The translations under genes were made by a program, and so were the position numbers. Under the pieces are notes generated by a model that saw only the letters and a program-made list of their open reading frames with translations, had not been told where the DNA came from and made no database searches. Below are positions 12,541 through 25,600 of a stretch of 64,000 nucleotides of DNA, in pieces. This DNA comes from Trogon surrucura. Taxonomy: Eukaryota > Chordata > Aves > Trogoniformes > Trogonidae. The first letter of the stretch is position 1. Each line of letters opens with the position of its first letter. Location of the stretch: the NCBI GenBank assembly GCA_020746105.1, contig CM036617.1, positions 143,944,518-144,008,517 on the forward strand. Direction: 5' to 3'.

Positions 12541-15500
12541 CTGACTCTCTTTAAGCTTTACTGTTCTCATATCCTGGAGATTTTTACAGTCTCTGGTGTA
12601 AGAAAGTATGCAGCATGCCATCCTTTCTGCTTCTACAGGGGAAGGCCTCACTCATTCATCTCATACTCTCCATTACAGCATAATTTGCATGATCAGGAGG
12701 ATGGAACTTGACTCAGCCTTCCCTCTTCTGTCCATTTACACTGTATTTGCCACTCTTGTTTCTTTTCAAGAGCATTTTTGGTGTGCACATCACGCAAAAA
12801 AAACATCAGCTTGGTGCAGAGGCTAAAGGCTGCAGCCACAGACTGTGCAACAGAGGACAAAAAGTCCCTTTCTGTGGGACATGTCAAAGTTGAATGCTTA
12901 CATGGCTTCTAGAAAAAATTTTGAAACGAAGGAAAATAGAAGTAAAACCACAAAGAAAATAATTTTTCTTTAGTAGGTGGTTTGGTGATGTTAATGGTTG
13001 AGGGTCTACAAACCACAGTGTTCTCATGCCGCAAAGCAGCCACCCTGTACGGGCAGATGTTCCTGGAGGGACCATGTCTTGGTACTGTAAAACAGAATGA
13101 GACGCTGCCCCTGGGACTCAGGCTGAAAACAAAGTAGTTTCTCATCTAAAACAGATACAGTGATTGCTGTGGTTAGGGTGTGACTGGCCACAGAAGGGCA
13201 GCTAGATTTTTCATGTTGGCTGGTGAAACACGAAATACATCCCTGCTCACCCTTAACGATGTGAAAATTTTTTGCAAATTCACTACACTAACAAAGCCAG
13301 TCAAGGCAAGGCACATGGCAGCAGACTTCTCTGCTTCTCTCCCTCCTCACAGGGAAAGGCAGCCACAGCACTGTGGGGCGACAAACTCAGCCCGTGGTGC
13401 AGCACAGCTGTGTGGCTTTGTGGGCCCAGATTCCATCTGAAAACAGAGACAGACTCCACTGGCATTCCTGAACAATAAAGATTTTTCTGTCTTCAATCTC
13501 ACGCAGAATAAAGTCACAGAGAACTGCAAAGGAGTGGCTGGTCCCGTACAAGTAGAGGCAGAACAGTAACTTCATTGAACACCCACTGCCACTTTTAACA
13601 TCTGTCTGCATTTACACTGTGCCCTGAATAGCCTGAAAGTAGACCAAGTCATGAATCATGACTTGCTGAACACTGGCACCGTCTCTCCTCTGCCCTTGTT
13701 GTGCTGCTGATGGTGGGATGTAACCTGAAATACTGAGAGGTCCACCTCCCTCCTGGGACTTGACTCTGCCCTGCACCTCCTCTGTGAGAAGAAACACACA
13801 CTCGGGTAGCAGGGCAAGGAGAGGGCCAAGAAATCCCAGCAACAGCAGAGCATCAAGGGTATTTAAAGCTATTCTTTTAATTGCAAACCTCAAGCTGAGG
13901 TGAGACTGTGGGTTTGGAAAGGGCTGCTGAGTACTCTCTCCTCTTTCCACAAAGGGAGGAGGTGCCGGCACAAGATGAAGGTGTGGTTTGCATCAGGCTG
14001 CACCAGCACAGAGCTGAAAAACCTGTTGTGTGGTGCAACTTCCCTAACTTTTTTCCACCCTACCCCTTCCTTGTGCATGGCTACAGAGTAGTATCTTGAA
14101 AAGCAAACTCCTTTTACTTCCCAGCAGAACCTGCCTCGTTACACGTTTCAAAAGGGGAGATTCCACTGGTGGGACAGAGCAGCAGAAGCCCAGTGTGTGG
14201 CAAGTTAGGGACTAAACACCAGCGTTAAGAACAAGGCATAAAAGGTCACTTCTCAGCCGCAGCCTGAATATCTATTGAACGTGAAAGAGGCAGCTAGAGA
14301 AGAGAAGCATTCAACATGCCATGAATGGCTGCCTTGTGGATTCATTTTGTAAGGAGCCACGCATGTGGAAGCCTGTGTCCAGCAGTGGAAAAATCTCACT
14401 AATCTATTTTTATCATTGCCAGCGAAGTCTGGCAACTGTCTAGATGTTCTAGGTTCATTTAACAGTGACTTTTGATAGGGTTCCAGGTCCTCACTGCTGG
14501 CAGTTCAAATTAGGTCGACTCCTCAGAGCTGCCAAGAGGCAGAAACTGAAGAGGTGGCTATTTTATAATCATCATAATTATACAGTGGCTGTAGGCATAA
14601 ACCACCCCCTAAATATAGAAACCCAACAAAACCCAGCCTGGGTTGTGCTAAGTTAGTGCTTATGCTCCTTAATGAAAGCAGCAACTCTCACGCAGAGACA
14701 GCAGCCCCCCAGGCCCATGGGGCGTCCCTCACAGGCAGCAGCTGCCCAGACCCATGTACTGCACTGCACAGCTTCCAGGGCTATGCAGCACACCCCTGTC
14801 TTCCCAGAGTGCTCAGACTCTCACCTGGTTTCACATTATCAGCCTCCTACCAGCAGCAGGCTGGCGGTGAAAAATAAAATGAGATGAAAACAAGGTCTTG
14901 CAGTACGTAGAAAGAGAGCCTCTGCGTCGCTCGTGTCACTGACTACTGCCGGAGGCTCGCTAGCCAGCTGTCTCTGCAAAGGCTTGCAAGTGCCTGCCTT
15001 CAGAGCTTGGAAGGGAACAGGGCAGGGCTCAGCCTGAGCTTCACAGCACATCCTCCACGGAAACTGCATCTGACTCACATTTATCACTGGGATTTTAGTC
15101 CCAACCACATTTTGTTTTTTTCTCTCTTCCCTCAGAGCCATTGCTCTGAGCTTCATCTTCTGCAAAGTTTGCTTGGAGTTATAAATTCAGCTGAAAAATA
15201 AAAATAGTGGAGACATACAGGCAGCTCCTAAAAATCTGTCTGCAAACACCTAATACTCATCTTTCCTGATGGTTGGAGAGAGGGTAAAGTCTAGTCCTGA
15301 CTGGGATAGTCTGTCAAAATAAATCCAGGTTTTTCTGTCCACTGGAGCAATTCCTTTAGGAGCTCTTTTGGAAGGCACCCTGCAGCAGGTATCTACATCC
15401 TCCCTTTCTGCAAATACATCTTCTCTCCACCCCTTACAAGGAAGCCTATTAATTGCTGAAAGGTAGTCAGAATGTGACATGATCAATTTATGTGTCTGAG

Positions 15501-18500
15501 AGGATGGGATTTATTTTCCCCCACCCCCAAAATGTTAGGCTCACACCCTTCTTTCCATTATTGCCAGCTTCTTCCCACATTCCACACCCTTCCCACGTTT
15601 CACAGACCTGCTCGTCATTTTTTCCTTCTACTCAATTATGGTGCCGGTGTGCTGGGATTCCTGTAAGACAACAACATGCTGTACCACAGAAACCCTTCCC
15701 AGCTCCACTGTAAAGGAGGAAGCTATTTTCCAGCTATGAACTCATCTCGGGGGAAAAACAGGCTCTCCCTGCTTTGGTGCATCTTCTTCCAACACCATTG
15801 ACGATGCAGCTAGCTGGAGAGCCTCCATGAGGCAGGCTAGCTCCTATTTTCTAAAGTAAGTCTAAATATCTTTCTTCCAGCATAATGACCTCAGAGATCA
15901 CCAAATTCAGCCTTCCTCAGGACTTTACAGTAAAGTCCTTGCCCCTTAGTCAAACATTTTCTTAAGCTTGCAACAGCAGATACGCTGTTCTCTGGTGTGA
16001 ACTCCCATATCCTGCATACACTCTGTTTTTCCCCCTACTGTCCTTGGCTAGCTTACAACATATAAATAGCCATATCCTTCAGCAGTTTGGCTTTATCTTC
16101 CCTTATTTTCCTCACAGCAACAAAGGGGCACAGCTGACAGCAGCCTTGGAGCAAACACTTTACAGAGCCCACCAGTAATTCCCCATCTACACAAGCCAAA
16201 ACCCAGCAGCAACCTGTGCTCTGCCACTTCTTCACACAGGTTTCATCACCTCATGCAATCTTTTTGTGATGTTACCCGTTTAACAGCATTACAGGTAGCA
16301 TTTTATGATAGCACCTGTCATAGTACTCGTGTGACCAGTTATTATCTCTTCCACTGCCTTAATCCAAGCAAATACCTAGCTCTGTTCCCACAGCTCTTAG
16401 CTATCCACAAGCAACTGCCATACCTGTACAATACATAGTGTTGTATTTGGCCACAAAAATACAGCTACATTAAGTAAATTTAGTGCAAAAGATTAGCAGC
16501 ACCTCTGTTTAATGAAGAAATCTGTCTGCATTCAGAAAGAGCTACTTAAGCCTTTTTCCTTTCTGGAATGACTTCTCACATTCCAGGCAGGCTTTAAGGC
16601 ATTAACATCATTATACCTTTTTGTTTACTGATGAGGAAGCTAGGATGGCATAGAAAACACAAATAAGTATTTTACCTTTGTATGTTTTTTCCTTCATCCT
16701 ATCTATTCTTCCCAACAGCTATTACATCCTGCAACAAGAATAATTTTTTCCTACTCCTCATTTTTTCCAAGCATCAGTACTTGCTTCTCTGCTGACCCAT
16801 CGACCTAGGACAGACCTCTTCCCAACAGGAATCCTTGCTGTGTGCTGACTCACTTTGCCCTCCCTCCCTTCGCAAGCATTACACCACCATTAGTCACTTC
16901 TGCCACATGGCAAAAAACCCACAACTTGCTCTCACATAGTCCCAAACACAGTGCTTCCCCTTCAGTATTGTAACTCCCCCATTCCTGCTTCCCCCAAAAA
17001 TCTATTATCCCTTTTCTACACCTCAGCCCCTACATATTACTCCACAATTCACATTCTGGTCCAGCTTCTTGGAGACAATCCTGACCTAATTTGAAGATGA
17101 GAATTCTCTCCCTGCTTGGCCAGTCAGCGCTACGCAGACTTTTAGTGCTGCCACTGCTTAGAACCAAATTCTTTGGGAAATTCAGTGTTGATTGCTACTT
17201 GTGAAGTAAAACTTTCCATCATATTACTTATTAGTTCCAGGCTAGCATGCAGATCTTTCTTAGGACTACTGCAATCAGGGTTTGCATCTGTAGTTCATAT
17301 ACTTGCTAAAAGAATAAACAGTGGCTTTTTACTCTTTGATAAAAAGACTGCTTACCCATCTTTTGATTACTCAGAAAATGCCAACCTACGTACAGAGTAC
17401 GTTCCAGAAAAAAAACAAAACCCAAACCACTGGGTTGTAGGACTTAAAAACCTGGGGGGGAAGGTGAAAAGCACCACAAAGGCATGAATTACTGTAGTAA
17501 GTGTTGCGGTTAAAGCAGCAGCATTGCAAGGTAAAGACTAACTCGCAGAAAGCCCTCATCCAGCTTCTGCAGAAGACAGCAACAGTGGAAAGTGTAAACT
17601 TAAAGTCTTCTGGATATTCAGTTGACCTGGATGCCAGTTTGAGAGCTTCCTCCACAGCCATCACCCAGACCCATCTCATGGGACGAGGTGCTAAAGCTTA
17701 CAGCTTAGTTACCATCCTAGTTACAACTCACTGCATTTTTCTTGAATGTTGCCGAACACTACTAGTGTTGGATTACAGTCACATTGGCAACCTGAACACT
17801 AACACAGAGCAATAAACCCCAAGGGCAGCTGCAGTCAGCAGTAAACTTTCATTATGGTTGACGGGAAATTCACTCCAGCTCTTTCAGGTGCCAGGTTCAG
17901 TCTCATGCCCAGAACTGCACAGCTGACAAAAATACTTCTCAGTTCTGCAAGAGCTCAGAGACTGAGTAGGTCTCAAACTCCCCATATGAGATTTGATTTT
18001 CCCCTGCAGGCTCTCTCCTACATCCAAGGAGGAATATCAGATCAAGTCCTTGCTGGAGTCACTCCAGTCTCTGTAAGACACACAGAAGCTTGATTACCAT
18101 TTGATTTTTTTTAAAAATCCAGACTTGTTTGTTTTTGGTTTTTTTTAAGAAGGCCTCATTAAGAGAGTAGTGTAATGCATGACAAAGGAGACCTGTACGG
18201 TTTACATAATCCCTTAAATAAATGACAACGTGTAACACAAAGGTGGACAATACACTCAAGCCTTAGTCCAGGAGCTACAGCTAGAGCCTGACTCAAGAAT
18301 CCTGACGTTTCTCATAATAAATACCAATGTTCCTTCTTTTAGAAAGGTGGGAACATGCAAGGACTACTAAAGGGCATTTGTAGTATCTGGAGAACAAAGA
18401 CCAGAAGCTCTTACGAACACAGCTGAGATACTACAGTAGGGAAACACCATCAGCACATCAATTTGCTGGTAAGGATTCAAGTGTACAGGCAGATAAGAGA

Positions 18501-19264
18501 AAACACAGTTTTGGTGTTGAAGACAAATTGGTAATTCTTAGGTTAAGGGCTCCACACAAAGATCTCTGCTCTCTCCCATATCCATTCCCAAACTGAAACA
18601 AGAGAGCCACTGCTCAGCCGCCGCTGTGAGCAGCAACTGAGATGCTGTACAGTTACTTCTCATGCAACTTTTTGTTTTTTTCCACTTGGAAACCTGAGAT
18701 TTGGCACACATGCTGCAAGCCCTTGAGATTTGTTTCTCCAAAGCCAGCAAAGTACAAAGCACAAAGCCAGCCACTGACAAAAATCCTGAGCATAAGCTAT
18801 GGGAATCTGCCCTGTCAGGGGACCGAGGCCACATCAGATGCCAGGAGACAGAGTTTGGCCAGACAGGCTGATATAAGAAAGCCCAGCTGGCTCCAGGGTA
18901 GAGCCCAGTCTGTTTGCATCCAAGTACCATTGCCTGCAGAAACACTGGTGTGAGAGCCATCATTTGCCACACTGTATGAAGATGACAGCAAAAGTGTCGC
19001 AGCAGTAACACTTGATGAATATAACTAAGAACCATTTTTTGTACACACCAAGAAAAGGAGTAATGGCAACACCTTCCCTAACATGCTCTCACAGGTATCT
19101 TTTCCACTCCTTGGAATTCCCTTCAAATATGGCATTGGCAGAGCAGTTATTTCCTGCTTTATACTAAGGCACTAGTCATAACACTTAATATTATGAAAGT
19201 TCAACTCCACGCTACGCAAACACTACAATTAATAAGCATAGGAAAAATCTCTACCCCACATACA
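12541..19264. other. Intergenic flank downstream of CD9, no gene recognised
   Basis: No interspersed repeat or exon is recognised between the old CR1 and the end of CD9. Frames at 13612-13971 (minus), 17173-17487 (plus) and 18538-19035 (minus) were read and look random. In mammals PLEKHG6 lies beyond CD9 on the same strand, but no pleckstrin or RhoGEF segment is visible here. Confidence 0.55.
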
Positions 19265-19543
19265 TACAATACATCATACTCTTTATTAAGTATCAAATTG
19301 TCTCCAACATAAATTACATCCAAATTAAGTAAGTTTCAAGAAAGTCAGATATTTTATGTACAATATTTGTCTTGAGTCAGATATACCTTTATCATTTTAA
19401 CCCATAACATAAAAAGCAAACCTACATCAGTACCAAATAAAGCATTAAAAAGGTAACAAATATATAACTTTTTAGAAATGCTTTCAGAACTCTAAAGTTA
19501 ATGACAAAGATTTTATAGTGCAGCAGTCTTGGGTTTTTAGCTC
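19265..19543 (-). other. CD9: CD9 3' UTR (predicted)
   Basis: The AT-rich stretch after the CD9 stop contains one canonical AATAAA on the minus strand. Cleavage 10-30 bases past it would give a UTR of about 270-290 bases. The lower boundary is an estimate. A longer isoform using a weaker signal cannot be excluded. Confidence 0.7.
19282..19287 (-). terminator. CD9: CD9 polyadenylation signal AATAAA
   Basis: A canonical AATAAA on the minus strand lies about 257 bases beyond the CD9 stop codon. It is the only exact copy I see in the first several hundred bases after the stop, so it is the likely main poly(A) signal. Confidence 0.7.
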
Positions 19544-19609
19544 TTAAACCATTTCTCTGTTTTTGCGGATAGCGCAGCAGAGAACCATACTGAATATCAT
19601 GCCGAAGAT
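19544..19609 (-). CDS. CD9: CD9 coding exon 8 and stop (residues 203-223)
   Basis: The exon encodes the end of TM4 and the cytoplasmic tail, [20 protein letters not shown] followed by Val and TAA at 19546-19544. Cys213 and Cys214 are juxtamembrane acylation candidates. The acceptor is CTTTACAG. The tail is nearly identical to mammalian CD9 apart from Lys for Arg at residue 218. Confidence 0.97.
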   Translation of the reverse strand: MFGMIFSMVLCCAIRKNREMV

Positions 19610-22600
19610 CTGTAAAGAAAGCAAATGCATTAGAAATCTGAAGGCCAAAGCACATTCTTCTATCAACACACAGACAAGTACAGCTGCTCTTCCCGGAGAC
19701 CATATCACTACTTTACTCTGCAGTTCACATCCCTGCCTCTCCTCTCTCCCCCCAAATTTCAGTCCATACTCATGAATCCCCTTCATCCTCAATGCTTCAA
19801 AATAGATTAGCTATAAAGCACTGACATAGCTCCTAAGAAATTGTTGATCATCCCAGCATATTTGCATCATGTCACACTTTCCTCCGGAAGTCAAAAAAGT
19901 GCAAACTTTCTTACTAGTGTTATTCCAGTTCCCTAGCAGTCCTTAATTCATAGAATCATAGAATGGCCTAGGCTGGAAGGGACCTTAGAGATCATTTAAT
20001 CCAACCGCCCTGTCATGGGCAGGGATGCCCATTGTTATGAAGAAAAGAAAATCAAGGAACCCTGAGAGATACCTATATTAAGAAGTGGGATGGCAACATG
20101 ACCTTCACCCCATATTTATATATGTATATATATACACACTACCAATACCACTTTGCCACTGCTAAAACTACGAAGGGGAAGATCCTAATCCAAAGCAGAA
20201 GCAGGGAGGTTCAAGACACCTCACCCTCTGCACTGCCTCAGGGCCCCACAGCACACACCCTGATCCTGCCAGGACATGTCATTTGTGGAATGGGCTTGTA
20301 GACTGCCATGCCAGGCACTGTTCAACAGACTTCTGCTGCAAGTATCCTTTGGCCATACAGCTACCTTTTAAATGATCTACAAACTCACCATTATTACAGC
20401 AATGCCAAGGCCAACTGCTCCGATCACATTCAGTTTTGAATTGAAGACGTCATCAATGGCCGCAGGGCACGACTGAAAAGAAACAGATTGTTCATTACCA
20501 TTTCCTACATATGAAAGATTTGTTTCTTCTTGCTTGTTTAAGCTCGACCCAGCTGACTGATGCTACACCTCTGACCAAGTCCGCTTGCACTAGAGATGAA
20601 AATTCATTTTTTGAAAGCTGCTTTGAATTGCCTTTTTCACATCTGTAAGAGCCAGGGACATTCCAACAAAAGATGAAGTTTAAATCTACTCTGCAACCTC
20701 TTAATTGCACCTGGGCTATGGCAGGTTTCCCTTCTCAACACCTGCAGCTGATCAGGTAGATCAGGACGAAGAGCAGTTGTACCAGACTTGGCTTGTTACT
20801 AATGGCCATCAGCATTTAAGTTGCTGTATTGCTCAGCCTTTCTCAAAACAGATTTGAAGTTGCTCTTGGTACTTCCAATTGCTATTGTAATTTTGCAGAC
20901 ACCTTTATGAACACATGGTGCATGAGAATGGCAGAATTTCTTGAACTGCATGCATACATGCTAGTCTATGAGTAGATTCATAGCCGTGACAGTCTGAAAT
21001 TCCCAGGATAATGAATCACCATTGCAACTACAGAAAAAGTACAGTCCTTTCTTCAAAGACATACGGTAGCCAAGTAAAAGAAAAAGGAATTTTTACAGAT
21101 GTATAAAACTTTAAGAGCCTGGTAGCTGGTCAAAGTCTCATCCCAATTCCTGTCTTTCTTACTCTGGCACCAGACTACAGTGAGGTGCTGAAAACTACTT
21201 TTTTTCCTTCAGTTATTCTTTATCCATTCCAGAAGGAAACAGTGAACCAAGGATGAAAGGAATATACTGGCAAGAATTAATCAGTAAAATCAGAATATTA
21301 ATACAGCACCTCTTCTTAGAGGCATGCAGATCAACCACACTATTCCATCCCTTTAATCTTGCAGTCTACCTACTGTTTTTATATAGCTGGGAGTGGGCCA
21401 TAAAAACATCAACAGATAAAGCTAAAACACACTTAGTAGAATAAAACCTGCATGCTGTCTCAGCTACTCCCATGTAGTCTAACTCAAACCAGACTGTATG
21501 GACAGGACTGAGCATAGAGTCTAAGTACTGACTGAAATGTCTCATGTGGTCACATTTGAAGGCACAAAATCATCAGCAGAACAAGCATCATCAAAAAATA
21601 GTCAACTCATTAATGAATTCCTGCATCGTAAGAACCTTATTTGCTAAGGGTAGACTCATACAGGCTGTCTTAGAGCATGAAACAAAAGCACAGACAGTTT
21701 TAAGAAAAAAAGGGGTAGTTAAAGAACTGTGCAAGATGCCTCTCCTCTATCTGCGGCACATAGGCACCTTCGCAGCAATATTTTTACAGAGGAATCCAAT
21801 TCAGATAATTGGCTTCACAGCAACACACTTTCCTAAACAGGCGACCAATGTGTTGCCCCCTCTCCTTTTCCTTGCTAAAACTTCAGACCTGCTCCCCTTC
21901 CTGTGCTCTACTTCTCCCAAGCGTATTTCCTTTTTTTTATTGAAATTTCAGCCTTACACTGCCCATCACGCCAGTGAGTCTGGTGACACAGACTGCACAT
22001 TTCCTGTACAAGTTCAGATTTCCCGCTGACCCTGCTTGTTCTTTCCACAGTAACAGCACACTGATTTTCCACAACCAGACTGATTATAGAGATAGGTTGC
22101 TAAGCAAGCGTGACATGGGAGTTTCCCCATGGACTAGAAGGGTTTGCTCAGGAACGCGTTTCTCATTCTATTCATGGGACAGAACTGGTGAATTAAATCA
22201 TGCCTTACCACTACAGAAAACATCTCAGGCATAGTCTTTGGACAGGTGTCCATCAACGCTTGTTCAATACCTCCTTTAAGACCACAGCAGTCCAGCTACA
22301 AGAGAAAATAGGAAAAAAAAGAGAACCAGGTTACACAATCTTTATTTTTGCTCTGTATTTGGTAAAAAGGAGAAATAGATTACATTTGGTTTTATTACAG
22401 ACTGCAAATTTGCTTAGAAGTCCTGACAATGTGACTGCTATAAACCTGATTTTAAGAGGGCCTTTGTTGCATCTAAGGAAAAGATTCTGAAAGGAAGATC
22501 CAACTCCCGATAAGTATACATACATTAGTGTTGGTGACAGTTTGAACTCCTTATAAACAAAAACGAAGTCTTCATAGGACTTTGTGAAGGTATATATACT

Positions 22601-25600
22601 ACGGTGCCTCTAAATCAGTACCACACATCTAGAGTTTCCTAGCTTGTTTCTGAGTTGATTTAGCAGAATAAGAACTAGTTCTACACGTTTCAGAGGTTCA
22701 GAGGGCCAAAAAGGCATACTGAATGCAATGACACTATATAAAAAGATAGTCTCTGCAATTTGTTACTAATACTCTTTTGGCTTATTCTAATCAGTAAAGG
22801 TAGACTTACACAGGGGACTGGATGACAGAGCAGCGTGAACAAGCTACAAGCTGCATTATTGTCCAATTTAAGTATAACCAGGTACTTACAGCAAACTGAA
22901 ATGCTTTCAGGGTCTCTCTGGCAGCAGGCTGAGATCTCTTATCATAGGTTTCCTTGTAGAAGTCCTTTAACTCTTCAATAACCTACAGGATAGCAAACAG
23001 TTGTGGTATATTACTGTCTCACCTTAGTACTAATGATGGAAAACTTGTTTTAAGTCAGTCATTAAATATTCTGCAACCTCCAATAGCCATCCATTGACAT
23101 ACATAGAAAAAGAGGGTGGAAACAGAGGGTGGACAGCATTTCTCACCCAGAACAACTGAGCTTGATACACTCACTTTAAAAAGCCATGTCTAAACAGGTA
23201 AGATTGTTTCCCTCAAAATCTCTGAGCCTCTAGGAGCAAGAGAACCAAGTCTTTGCCCACTGGTTACACAAAAACATTCCCTGTTCATTTCTGTACCCCA
23301 GAAGGTGCTGTATTCCCCCGTTGTACAATACAGGTAAAAACACAACCCTGATCACCAAGCACCTTATTTTGAAACAAGACAATCTTGACAGCTTCTAAGG
23401 GGACATTCAGTCTGTAGCTGACCCAGCTCACACATAAGTGGTAAAGCTTTACTGATGGCCCACTTCACAGGTCGGCCAGGTACTGCCTGGAATGCATGCC
23501 TAGCATGCAACAACATTTTGGATTCTGGCTTCTCTGCTACAGTCCTATTTTTTGATATTAGAGTTTAATTTCTTGTACTGAATGGTTTGGGTTGGAAGGG
23601 ACCTTTAAAGATCTAGTCCACCCCCTTGCCATGGGCAGGGACATCTTCCGCTAGATCTCGTTGCTCAAAGCACCACTCAACCTAACTTTGAACATTTCCA
23701 AGGCATCCACAACTTCTTTGGGCAACCTGTTCTGGCATTCTACCAGCCCGCAAGCTTTTAAGAGTGACCTACCTTTTCTTTATTTGCAAATCCCCAGATC
23801 GCAGCAGCAATTTCAAGGGCAAAAATCACAAAGAGGAAGAGGAAGAACTAGAAAAGAGAGATCACACAATTAAGACCACAGTACCAACAAAAGATATCAC
23901 ATGTATATACTGCAAACTCATCCAGTCCTCAGCAGCCAGCCTTGTCGGAACAGTCACTCAACCAAGTTGTAGCTGGAGGTCTGAAACACCAGTATGAGAT
24001 TAGGAAAGAGGACACACTGCACTGCATCAGCACTTCTTCCCAGGAGCATCAGGAAGCCTGGTGGTGCTTTCCAAGCTGAAGTCCTCCTTTTTGATCAGTG
24101 TTAATTAAACTCAATCATCTGTTAACTCAGACTTTGAAGTTGCCCAGGTCACTCAGAGACATCACAACTGCTAACAGCAATTATTTTCTGTTTTGTCACT
24201 CCTATTCCTTTAGAAGTCATTACTTAATACCTACCTTGCCACCAGCTTCCAGAGAGCTAGTAGTCACTTCTTTGTTGTGTAATCCATAAAATAGAAATAA
24301 AAAAGTGTCATCTCTGAGCTTAATTGACTACCAGGTCCAAAATACCACTACCGTTTAAAGGCACTTTACAAAGATATTCAGAATTACAGCCAAGGACTAG
24401 AGGCATCATTTTGCAAGAAATCTACAAAATTAATTTTCCAGAACATAGAAGGGGGATTGTTCTTTCACCAGCTATAGTAGTAGTCTTTTATTAACTAACT
24501 CTTCTGGTTATTTGGATGAGCAGTTCCACAAGCATACAGATGCGCATCAACCCAGCAAGCTCTACTGGCCCCTCCAGTTCGAAAACAATGAGGTTGCTCT
24601 CCAGTAATTGGCTTGCAGAGCAGTTGTCAACTAGAAGAGCTCATCCTGTGATTATGAACAGTAAAGGCTTGTTGTTTCGAGGATCAAATACCACAGTTCT
24701 GGTCTCAAAGATTAAAGACTGTCCTGAGCTCCTAAGGCTGTGCAAACTGTTTACTAAATAGCATTACTCTTATCAACATTTTAATTCTGTGTTCACACAT
24801 GCTCCCAGTCTTGGTACTTCAAGAAGTCACTAACTTCTGAAGTTATCCTGTACTCAAACACAACATGGACGTTTGGATTTAGGGTGAGAAACGGAAGCTC
24901 TTATTTAACATTTTAGCATTATGTAGGTGACCATGAGTTTAAATGTGTAGCCAAAACAATCAGCTTTTGCTGCCCTTTTAACTGCACAGTAATATTTCCC
25001 TTCCTTTCTCATCATGCTGCTAAAAAATTAAATACTACCTTGAACACTTACCAGGCCAAGCATACACTGAGATTCCTGCAATGCCCCACAACATCCCAAG
25101 AAACCAACCAGCATCATAAGTGCACCCGCTCCAATTAGGATGTAAACTCCTACAAAGGAGAAAAAGACATGTACAAAGGCTAGTTGAAGATCTCAGCAGC
25201 AAGGTATAAAATTAGTTACTCTACAAATAGCATTTGTAGCTTTTGCCAAGGTTTGTTTACTGACATGCTCCAGGCCAAAAAAAAAAAATTTTAAAAAGTC
25301 CATGCTTAAATTTCAAAGCAAACACATATCAAAACTTGTGGGGAAATATACTGATAAATAAAAACTTGAACTTATAACAACGTGTACCATTACTGCAGCT
25401 TCACAGGTTTTAGAAAGTGGCCAAGATAAAGCCATTCAAGACAAACTATAAGACACGTTCAAGACAAACCACAAGACACATTTTAAAACTGACTCAAGAG
25501 TCAGAGTTATCAGTTTATCTTCACTCGAAGAGTATGTTGCAGTTAGAGACAGCTGGAACTAGTGATTTATCAATATCTGAGAATTTCTGAAGTGTGCTAC

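Noticed and set aside
1-19200. PLEKHG6 exons, expected downstream of CD9 by mammalian gene order
   Set aside because: No RhoGEF or PH-domain segment was recognised on the minus strand. Candidate frames at 13612-13971 and 18538-19035 show no domain or credible splice structure.
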